DNA of 64,000 nucleotides, from assembly GCF_019063845.1 (NCBI RefSeq), contig NZ_CP077683.1:4022501-4086500 (forward strand). Direction: 5' to 3'. Every line of letters starts with the position of its first letter. Position 1 is the stretch's first letter. Source of the stretch: Geomonas subterranea. Lineage in GTDB: Bacteria > Desulfobacterota > Desulfuromonadia > Geobacterales > Geobacteraceae. Both the position numbers and the translations under genes were made by a program. This document shows positions 58,261 through 64,000 of this stretch, piece by piece. Under the pieces are notes generated by a model. That model was not told where the DNA came from and made no database searches. It saw nothing but the letters and a program-made list of their open reading frames with translations.

Positions 58261-58623
58261 ATGGGCAACGTATTGATAGTGGACGATTCCTCGACCATGA
58301 GAAAGATCATTTCCCGCAGCCTGCGCCAGGCGGGGCTCGCCATCGACGACATCTACGAGGCCGGCGACGGCATCGAGGCCCTCTCCGCCATGGAGGGGAA
58401 AACCATCGACCTGATCCTCTCCGACATCAACATGCCCAACATGGACGGGCTGGAATTCATCAAGTGCGTCCGGGGCAAGGGGGTCAACACCCCGATCGTC
58501 ATGATCACCACCGAGGGGGGCGAGGACATCCTCAAGGAGGCGATCAACAACGGCGCCAGCGACAGCATCAAGAAGCCGTTCACGCCGGACCAGTTGAACG
58601 AGAAGCTCGGAGGACTTTTATGA
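58261..58623 (+). CDS. CheY-like chemotaxis response regulator
   Basis: A 120-residue single receiver: VLIVDDSSTMR (Asp8/Asp9), phospho-acceptor Asp55 in LILSDINMPNMDG, Thr in MITTEGG and Lys in SIKKPFTP. AAGGAGGAGAAC sets ATG 58261. It overlaps the CheX gene (ATGA), which supplies the matching phosphatase, so this trio is a chemotaxis or motor-control module. Confidence 0.93.
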   Translation: MGNVLIVDDSSTMRKIISRSLRQAGLAIDDIYEAGDGIEALSAMEGKTIDLILSDINMPNMDGLEFIKCVRGKGVNTPIVMITTEGGEDILKEAINNGASDSIKKPFTPDQLNEKLGGLL

Positions 58624-59129
58624 TGTCCCTCAACCAGGAAATCGCAGCCGCGACACACCTGCAGGAGGCGGATCTGGCCAGCTACGTCATCAACGCCACC
58701 AAGGAGGTGTTCGAGACCATGGTGATGATGGCCCTCGAGGACAGCTATCCCCTCAAGGAGCCGGTCACCTCATTCCACTGCTCGGTCACCGGGATGGTCG
58801 GGCTGGCGGGGACCTACACCGGGATTCTCTCCATCCACTGCCCCCAGCACCTGGCCCTCAGGATCACCTCCAACATGCTGGGGATGGACGTGGACGAGGT
58901 GGGGGAGGACGTCAACGACGCCCTGGGCGAAATCGCCAACATGCTGGGGGGGTACGTGAAGCAGATCCTCTCCAAGGGGGGGCTGGACATCAACCTCTCC
59001 ATCCCCACCGTGATCTCGGGCGAGGATTATACGGTCAACTCGATGGCCGACAGCGACTGCGTGATCATCCCCTTCACCAACGAGGGTGACCGCTTCCTGG
59101 TCGGCCTGAAGCTCAGGAAGGAAGTCTAG
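58620..59129 (+). CDS. CheX-family chemotaxis phosphatase
   Basis: A 169-residue protein of the CheC/CheX/FliY phosphatase family. The catalytic E-x2-N motif is in DALGEIANMLGGYVK, and the N-terminal helix TKEVFETMVMMALE and strand VVGLAGTYTGILSIH-like region fit CheX. Such proteins dephosphorylate CheY-P. Translationally coupled to cheY. Confidence 0.88.
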   Translation: MMSLNQEIAAATHLQEADLASYVINATKEVFETMVMMALEDSYPLKEPVTSFHCSVTGMVGLAGTYTGILSIHCPQHLALRITSNMLGMDVDEVGEDVNDALGEIANMLGGYVKQILSKGGLDINLSIPTVISGEDYTVNSMADSDCVIIPFTNEGDRFLVGLKLRKEV

Positions 59130-59140
59130 GCGGTACGGTA

Positions 59141-60145
59141 ATGGCTGCATTCGAAAAGCTACAATCGATGCTGGACGCCGCGATGAAGCAGGCCGGCGAG
59201 GAGAGCAGCATGCTCCTCGGCCAGGCCATGAGTGTCGCGGCTTCCGACGTCCTCAACACCAACCGCAAGAGCTACCTGGGTGACGAGGACAACCCCATCT
59301 ACGTGGTGGGCGTGGAGTCGCGCGAGGCGTACCCCGGCTTCTTCTACCTCCTCTTCTCGCTGGGCGACACCATCGTGATGAGCTCGATTCTCCTGGGGAT
59401 CCCCGGGCCGAGGATCCAGGAGAAGCGCCGGCTCTCCATCCAGGAGCCGGACGACGTGGACGCCTTCGGCGAGATCGCCAACCAGATCATCGGCTCCTTC
59501 AACTCCATCTTCCAGCCCAACCTGCCGGACAAGGTACACCTGAAGCTCCTCCCGCCGCAGAAGTACGTCCCGGGGACGGACCCGCTCACCGACGAGCTCC
59601 CCTTCCCGGAGGGGGACTACCTGATGTACCGTGCCCCCCTGCAGATCGAGGGGCACGAGATGAACATGGTGGACATCCTGATCCCCCACCCGCTGGCCAA
59701 CCTCTTCGACCCGCAGCCGGAGGAGGCTGCGGTCGAGGCGGTACCCGAGGCCGAGGCGGCGGCCGGGGAGAGCGCCGGGCCGCTTCCCTCCATCCTCGTC
59801 CTGGGGGATGACCAGGTGCGCCAGGAGCTGGTGCACGAGCTGGCCGAAAGCGGCCTCAACCTGATCGACGCGCCGCTGGGAGCGGACCTCCCCGGGCTCT
59901 TCGCCCAGGGGGACGTCCGTGCCGCGTTCATCTGCCTCAAGCAGACCTCCGACCGCGACCTGGCCATCTGCAAGCGGGTGGTCCCCCTGGTGGACCGCAG
60001 CGGCGGCGCCGTGCTCCTCTCCGCCCCCGAGTGGACCCGGACCGCGGTGCTGAAGGCGCTCAAGGCGGGGGTCAAGGGGGTGGTGATGCCCCCCTTCGCG
60101 CCGCATGAACTGGCGGACAAGCTGCAGCAGATCCTGCACCACTAG
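59141..60145 (+). CDS. CheC/FliM-like domain protein with C-terminal pseudo-receiver
   Basis: A 334-residue protein. Residues 1-175 resemble CheC/FliM-type domains (DDVDAFGEIANQIIGSFN with one E-x2-N, and IEGHEMNMVDILIPHPL). A Glu/Ala linker (about 190-212) leads to a receiver-like fold (SILVLGDDQVRQELVHEL to PPFAPHELADKLQQIL). That fold lacks the phospho-acceptor Asp (the strand ends FICLKQTSD) and the conserved Lys (VVMPPF), so it cannot be phosphorylated in the usual way. It may hold or localise CheX or CheY at the motor. Third gene of the module, 11 bases after cheX. Confidence 0.78.
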   Translation: MAAFEKLQSMLDAAMKQAGEESSMLLGQAMSVAASDVLNTNRKSYLGDEDNPIYVVGVESREAYPGFFYLLFSLGDTIVMSSILLGIPGPRIQEKRRLSIQEPDDVDAFGEIANQIIGSFNSIFQPNLPDKVHLKLLPPQKYVPGTDPLTDELPFPEGDYLMYRAPLQIEGHEMNMVDILIPHPLANLFDPQPEEAAVEAVPEAEAAAGESAGPLPSILVLGDDQVRQELVHELAESGLNLIDAPLGADLPGLFAQGDVRAAFICLKQTSDRDLAICKRVVPLVDRSGGAVLLSAPEWTRTAVLKALKAGVKGVVMPPFAPHELADKLQQILHH

Positions 60146-60192
60146 GGCCGAGTCAAAAAAACATCCCGGTGCTCCGTTTTTTTGACTGGCCC
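60145..60192. terminator. Long inverted repeat, probable terminator of the che module
   Basis: GGGCCGAGTCAAAAAAAC and GTTTTTTTGACTGGCCC are near-perfect complements (one bulged G) around a 13-base loop. The A and T runs are inside the stem, which is unusual; the first G is part of the stop codon. Confidence 0.6.
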
Positions 60193-60294
60193 GCCTCCTT
60201 GGGCGCCTTACGGGCGCCGCGGAAAAATCCCCCCTGGATAAAGTGCCGTGGGATTGACGGGTTAGCGGGTTGACGCTTCCCGCGCCCCTACGGC

Positions 60295-62406
60295 ATGGCT
60301 TTTGCCTTGCAGTTCCCCATGACCTTCACGCTGCGCATACCCGGCCCGGGGCTGTTCCTGGGACTCGTCACGATACTGTTCGCCTGCGCCCTCCCGCAAA
60401 GCGCCCTGGCGCAGCAGGAGAACCGCCTGTGGCGCGTCGCGGTGCATCCCCACCAGGGGTTCACCAGGGTCAACCTCTTCTTCCAGTCCCCCCCCGACTA
60501 CACGCTCCGGGTCCTCCCCGGGCGGGTCAGGCTCGAGGTGCGCGGGGCCGATTCCCCGACTTTCAAGAAACTGCGTGCCCTGAACGACAGGGAGCTCGCC
60601 GGCGTCACCACCTCGGAGCTGCGCGGCGTGCTCAGCGTCTCCATTGCGGTGCGCGAGGCGGAGCCCGGGGTCCAGGTGGTCTCCTGCGCCAACCCGAGCG
60701 TCCTCTCCCTCGACGTCGGGCCGGGGGTGAAGCGGGCGGTGCGGGTGGACATCGCCCCGGGGCGTGAACCGATCCTCTCCGGCACCGAGCGTTTCGTGCG
60801 CGACTTCGACGCCGACCCCGGCGGGGTCCCCTTCGCCCCCACCGACGGGAAGGTTCTGAAGGGGCTCCTCCCCGAGGGGGAGGCGCTCCTGTTCCAGCAG
60901 GGGGAAAGCCTCCTGTACCGGGACCGGGCCGAGGAGGCGGTAAACGTCTTCTCCATGTTCACCAACAAGGGGGCGGCCCCGAAGGCGCTCGCCTCGTTCC
61001 GGCTCGGCGAGGCCCTGGAGCGGCTGGGGCGTCACCAGGAGGCCCTGTCCTATTTCCGTCAGGGGGAGGCGCTCTGGCCCCAGTACCTGGAGCAGGCCCC
61101 GGAACTCCTGCAGCCCTACTCCGACGCGCTGGCGCGGACCGGCGACTTCCCCGCCGCGCGCGCCCTGCTGCTGCGCCTCATGAACCGGTACCTCGGGACC
61201 CCGTACCAGGCCGAGCTCCTGAACCGCCTGGCCGACCTCATCGAGCGCAACGGCCAGAAGACGGCGGCCCTCGCCATGTACCGAAGCGTTGCGGTCTACG
61301 CGGCCGGGAGCGCCGCGGCCGGCAGGGCGCGCCTGAAGCTCGCCGACCGGGAGCTTTTCACGCTGTCCCGGGACCGTTACCAGGAACTTTTGGGGAAATA
61401 CCGGGCGGTCTACCAGGAGCCCGGGGATCCATCCTCGCGCGACGAGGCGCTCTTCAAGATGACCCTGCTCCTCTCGCTCTACGCCTCGCCCAGGGAGGCC
61501 CTGGACACGGTCATCACCTACGACCGGCGCTACCCGCGCGGCATCTTCAGCACCATCGTCAAGAAGATGCGGGAGGAGATCCTCTTCCCGGTGTACCAGG
61601 ACGCCGCGGCCGCCGGCAAGGACCAGGAGCTGGTCCAGCTCGCCCTGGACAACCGGGAGTACCTGGCCCGCTGCTTCGGCGACCCCGGCTTCGCCCCCAG
61701 GATCTCGCAGGCCTTCGAGAAGAGCGGCGCCACGGCAAAGGAGCTCGAGCTCTTCGGTTACCTGGATCAGAAGAACTGGGCCGCCGGCAGCGCGCCGTTT
61801 CTGCTGGCCCGCATGGTCGACGACGCCGTCGCCATCGGCAACGTGCCGCTGGCCGAGGCGACCGCCCGCGACTTCCTCTCCCGCTTCCCCCGTGACCGGT
61901 ACGCGGGGCGGGTGCGGGAACAGCTGGGACGGCTCGCCTTCGAGAGGGGAGACCTCCCCGGCGCCGCCGCGCAGCTCGCCTTCCTGCGCGCCAAGGGGGG
62001 GACGCCCCAGCTGCCGGACAGCGAATACTACCTCGGGAAGGCGCTCGAGGGGGCCAAGGACCATGCCGGCGCGGTGCGCAGCCTCGCCCGTTTCACCCTG
62101 GCTGCGAAACGGGACAACCCGTTGCTCCCGGACGGCTACTTCACCCTGGCCACGGCCCTCGCCGCCGGCAAGGACTACCAGCGTGCGCTGGCGGCCTGCG
62201 TGGTCGGGGCGAGCGTCGCCTCCGGGGAGATGAGCGGGCAGTTCCTGTACAAGACCGGCGAGCTGCAGCTGCAGCTGGGTGAGGTGCGTCAGGCCAAGGC
62301 GACCTGGGAGAAGGGGGCCGCGACCGGGGGGGCCTGGGGCAGGCTCGCCTCGGAGGCGCTCAGCGACCTGAACTGGCGCATGAAGATCGCCGGTCAGCTC
62401 CCCTGA
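60295..62406 (+). CDS. Exported tetratricopeptide-repeat protein
   Basis: A 703-residue protein. A signal peptide (LFLGLVTILFACALPQSALAQ) puts it in the periplasm. Residues about 45-150 resemble an AMIN-like beta domain (WRVAVHPHQGFTRVNLFF, GRVRLEVRG); the rest is a long array of TPR-type helices, for example EALLFQQGESLLYRDRAEEA, FRLGEALERLGRHQEALSYF and YYLGKALEGAKDHAGAVRSL. It lies directly upstream of the flagellar operon and may help assemble the basal body or bind peptidoglycan. ATG 60319 is an equally possible start; neither has a ribosome site. Confidence 0.82.
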   Translation: MAFALQFPMTFTLRIPGPGLFLGLVTILFACALPQSALAQQENRLWRVAVHPHQGFTRVNLFFQSPPDYTLRVLPGRVRLEVRGADSPTFKKLRALNDRELAGVTTSELRGVLSVSIAVREAEPGVQVVSCANPSVLSLDVGPGVKRAVRVDIAPGREPILSGTERFVRDFDADPGGVPFAPTDGKVLKGLLPEGEALLFQQGESLLYRDRAEEAVNVFSMFTNKGAAPKALASFRLGEALERLGRHQEALSYFRQGEALWPQYLEQAPELLQPYSDALARTGDFPAARALLLRLMNRYLGTPYQAELLNRLADLIERNGQKTAALAMYRSVAVYAAGSAAAGRARLKLADRELFTLSRDRYQELLGKYRAVYQEPGDPSSRDEALFKMTLLLSLYASPREALDTVITYDRRYPRGIFSTIVKKMREEILFPVYQDAAAAGKDQELVQLALDNREYLARCFGDPGFAPRISQAFEKSGATAKELELFGYLDQKNWAAGSAPFLLARMVDDAVAIGNVPLAEATARDFLSRFPRDRYAGRVREQLGRLAFERGDLPGAAAQLAFLRAKGGTPQLPDSEYYLGKALEGAKDHAGAVRSLARFTLAAKRDNPLLPDGYFTLATALAAGKDYQRALAACVVGASVASGEMSGQFLYKTGELQLQLGEVRQAKATWEKGAATGGAWGRLASEALSDLNWRMKIAGQLP

Positions 62407-62475
62407 CACTGTCAAAAATATGACCGGGCGGAGGCCCTCCGGCGTAACCTGCCGATAACAGGGACCTCCCCCGGG

Positions 62476-62491
62476 TGGTACGCCTTTTGCT
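62476..62491 (+). promoter_or_regulatory. Sigma-54 promoter of the flgB operon
   Basis: TGGTACG-CCTT-TTGCT: GG and GC separated by exactly ten bases, very near the consensus TGGCACG-N4-TTGCT. It lies 30 bases before flgB. Needs an FlgR/FleQ-type activator, not in the window. GCCGATAA at 62451 is a tempting sigma-28 box but lacks its -35. Confidence 0.85.
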
Positions 62492-62520
62492 ATTGCAGCT
62501 TGGCGGCCAAGGAGGAAGAG

Positions 62521-62943
62521 ATGCCAGTACAAGGATTATTCGGGACCACGGTGGAACTTCTGGGCAAGACCCTGGACCTGAGGGCGAAGCGGCAGACGAT
62601 GATCTCGGCGAACCTCGCCAACGTGGAGACTCCGGGTTATACCAGCACCGACATCTCCTTTGAGGGGCAGCTGAAAAGCGCCCTGAAGGGGGGAAGGAAA
62701 ACGGCAGCGCTGACCAACCCGCGCCACATACCGCTCAAGGGCGCATCCGCGGGCTCCCTGGAAAGGGTGCAGGGTGACGTGGTCGAGGTCACTTCCCGCA
62801 ACATGGCTCCCGACGGCAACGGCGTGGAGATGGAGACCGAGATGGGGCGCCTGGCCGAGAACCAGATCATGTACAACGCCAGCGTGCAGATCCTCACCAA
62901 GAAGTTCGAGGAACTGAAGCAGGCCATAAGGGGTACCTTATAA
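62521..62943 (+). CDS. flgB: Flagellar basal-body rod protein FlgB
   Basis: A 140-residue proximal-rod subunit. TLDLRAKRQTMISANLANVETPGY is the flagellar rod N-terminal motif (split: MISANLANVETPGYT), and the C-terminal helix ILTKKFEELKQAIRGTL closes the bundle. AAGGAGGAAGAG sets the ATG at 62521. Secreted by the flagellar type III apparatus without a signal peptide. Stop overlaps flgC by one base. Confidence 0.96.
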   Translation: MPVQGLFGTTVELLGKTLDLRAKRQTMISANLANVETPGYTSTDISFEGQLKSALKGGRKTAALTNPRHIPLKGASAGSLERVQGDVVEVTSRNMAPDGNGVEMETEMGRLAENQIMYNASVQILTKKFEELKQAIRGTL

Positions 62944-63380
62944 TGGACTTTTTCACCTCCATGGACATCAGCGCCTCGGCACTCGCCGCCGAGCGTACCA
63001 GGATGAACCTGATCTCCTCCAACCTGGCCAACGTCAATTCCACCAGGACCGCGGAGGGGGGACCCTACCGGCGCAAGGATGCGGTGTTCACCGCCACCCC
63101 GGTCAAGGAGGGGAACTCCTTCGGCGCGGCACTCTCCCGCGCCAACGAGGCCAAGAGCGTGCAGGTTACCCAGATCAACGAGGACCAGAGGCCCCCGCGG
63201 CTGCAGTACGAGCCGGGGCACCCGGACGCGGACGGGAACGGCTACGTGGCGTATCCCAACGTCAACGTGGTCGAGGAGATGGCCGACATGATCACGGCCA
63301 GTCGCAGCTACGAGGCGAACATAACGGCGACCAACGCGGCCAAGAGCATGGCACTGAAAACGCTCGACCTGCTGCGCTAG
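62943..63380 (+). CDS. flgC: Flagellar basal-body rod protein FlgC
   Basis: A 145-residue rod subunit: MDISASALAAERTRMNLISSNLANVNSTRT at the N-terminus (motif NLISSNLANVNSTRTAEGG) and SRSYEANITATNAAKSMALK at the C-terminus, both coiled-coil-forming. Second gene of the operon; assembles with FlgB, FlgF and FlgG around the MS ring. Confidence 0.96.
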   Translation: MDFFTSMDISASALAAERTRMNLISSNLANVNSTRTAEGGPYRRKDAVFTATPVKEGNSFGAALSRANEAKSVQVTQINEDQRPPRLQYEPGHPDADGNGYVAYPNVNVVEEMADMITASRSYEANITATNAAKSMALKTLDLLR

Positions 63381-63396
63381 GTAACGGAGGTACTAC

Positions 63397-63711
63397 ATGG
63401 AAATATCGGCACTTACCAAGGTAGGCGGGCTCTCCGAGGCTTTTCCCACCCAAGAGACGCAGGGAATCCAGGGGGCGCAAAGCAACCCCACCGTCGGCTT
63501 CGGCAAGTTTCTGGAGGAGATGGTCTCCAAGGTGAACGAGCAGCAGGGCGCCGCCGACCGTTCCATCCAGGGGCTGGCCACCGGCGAGAGCAAGGGGCTG
63601 CACGAGGTGATGCTCGCGGTGGAAAAAGCCAGCATCTCGTTCCAGATGCTGACCCAGGTGCGCAACAAGGCGGTCGAGGCGTACCAGGAGATCATGAGGA
63701 TGCCGGTATAA
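63397..63711 (+). CDS. fliE: Flagellar hook-basal body complex protein FliE
   Basis: A 104-residue protein: FGKFLEEMVSKVNEQQGAADR, then ESKGLHEVMLAVEKASISFQ and the C-terminal MLTQVRNKAVEAYQEIMRMPV, the FliE signature that joins the MS ring to the rod. TAACGGAGGT precedes the ATG. Confidence 0.95.
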   Translation: MEISALTKVGGLSEAFPTQETQGIQGAQSNPTVGFGKFLEEMVSKVNEQQGAADRSIQGLATGESKGLHEVMLAVEKASISFQMLTQVRNKAVEAYQEIMRMPV

Positions 63712-63730
63712 AAGGCAGCTGAATAGGTCC

Positions 63731-63772
63731 CCCTCCCCCTGCGGGAGGGGGTTAGGGGGTGGGGGAAGGTGC
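63731..63772 (-). repeat. C-rich/G-rich hairpin repeat, GCAA-like class, reversed
   Basis: Copy R12: CCCCCTCCCC-CTGC-GGGAGGGGG then TTAGGGGGTGGGGGAAGG. It forms a unit of about 110 bp with R13, tails inward, between fliE and fliF. Confidence 0.85.
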
Positions 63773-63794
63773 CACTTGGGATGCCGAGGGCTGC

Positions 63795-63839
63795 TTCACC
63801 CACCCCCCGGCCCCCTCCCGTCAAGGGAGGGGGGGATTA
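63795..63839 (+). repeat. C-rich/G-rich hairpin repeat, GTCAA class
   Basis: Copy R13: GCTTCACCCACCCCCCGG tail, then CCCCCTCCC-GTCAA-GGGAGGGGGG. It ends 20 bases before fliF and could affect its translation. Confidence 0.85.
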
Positions 63840-63858
63840 AAGGAAACACGGGGACACC

Positions 63859-64000
63859 ATGCCGGAAGGGCTTAAAAAACTGCTGGAACCTTTTCTCGCT
63901 CTGTCGAACGGGAAGCGCCTGGTCGTCGCGGGGGTGGCGCTCGCGTCGCTGCTCGCCTTCGGGGCGCTGATCACGGTGGCGAACAAGACCGACTACCGCC
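63859..64000 (+). CDS. fliF: Flagellar MS-ring protein FliF, 5' end only
   Basis: Only the first 47 codons lie in the window: MPEGLKKLLEPFLALSNGKR followed by a membrane helix (VVAGVALASLLAFGALITVA) and NKTDYR, the normal opening of FliF. AAAGGAAACACGGGG precedes the ATG. It follows fliE in the standard order, with the repeat pair in between. Confidence 0.9.
   Translation, partial: MPEGLKKLLEPFLALSNGKRLVVAGVALASLLAFGALITVANKTDYR

Noticed and set aside
62451-62458. GCCGATAA as a sigma-28 -10 box before flgB
   Set aside because: No TAAA-type -35 element at the right distance; the sigma-54 promoter 25 bases on is a much better match.
60262-62532. A 756-residue open frame on the minus strand opposite the TPR gene
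   Set aside because: High GC leaves antisense frames open. The plus-strand frame has a signal peptide and TPR motifs; the antisense translation is repetitive and unlike any protein.
1-64000. CRISPR arrays, tRNA or rRNA genes, classical IS transposases
   Set aside because: I looked for regularly spaced direct repeats, T-loop sequences and transposase motifs and found none; the only dispersed repeats are the C/G hairpin families.

Overview
The window is GC-rich, densely coded DNA from a motile, Gram-negative, sensor-rich anaerobe. The gene content fits the Desulfuromonadota, most likely Geobacteraceae: an acetate/succinate-type CoA-transferase, many PAS hybrid kinases, bacteriohemerythrin, a globin-coupled membrane sensor, a UGA-containing (probable selenocysteine) rhodanese, membrane ferredoxins and sigma-54 flagellar control. 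The complete citrate lyase operon points to the Citrifermentans/Geomonas side of that family. This assignment is inference from content, not a database match.

Layout. 1-6.5 kb: a CoA-transferase running off the left edge, divergent from a TetR regulator; a MazEF toxin-antitoxin pair; a CDF cation exporter; a four-cysteine small protein; an EamA transporter; a TRL-like lipoprotein; a cluster-less MutY-type glycosylase. 6.8-11 kb: a very large multi-PAS kinase whose receiver domain is in another frame. 11-20 kb: subtilase, MarR/Bcr-type efflux pair with twin operators, protoglobin-PsiE sensor, purine-type permease, CZB protein behind a sigma-54 promoter, Tsx-like porin. 20-30 kb: methyltransferase, ErcA-like dehydrogenase plus hybrid kinase, a chemoreceptor, an FKBP isomerase, and a NapH-NapG-like ferredoxin with a DUF362 protein. 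30-36 kb: a DUF6448 gene with an in-frame amber codon, a MerR operon with a free-standing copy of its effector domain, a copper-storage-like protein, PEBP, hemerythrin and a FemAB-like acyltransferase. 36.5-39.6 kb: a probable selenoprotein and a three-gene lipid A/polyprenyl sugar operon. 39.7-45.2 kb: citCD-PPC-citEFXG. 45.2-48.3 kb: PAP2 phosphatase, methyltransferase, DUF815 ATPase. 48.5-56.9 kb: an RND efflux operon followed by a sulfur-handling set. 57-64 kb: kinase, CheY/CheX-type genes and the start of the flagellar basal-body operon flgBC-fliEF.

The most unusual signal is a family of about 13 C-rich/G-rich hairpin repeats, in two loop classes (GCAA-like and GTCAA), spread through the window. 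Twice (19.8 kb and 63.7 kb) they form about 110 bp units with one copy of each class, tails facing inward. At 51.1-51.6 kb the same two ends bracket a DUF559 (Vsr-like, PD-(D/E)XK) nuclease gene that starts at one repeat and stops inside the other. That whole cassette sits inside the efflux operon, between the adaptor and the pump gene. I read this as a possible self-mobilising repeat-nuclease element with short non-autonomous derivatives.

Two kinase genes carry apparent one-base homopolymer deletions, so local sequence quality should be kept in mind. No tRNA, rRNA, CRISPR array or classical insertion sequence was seen.
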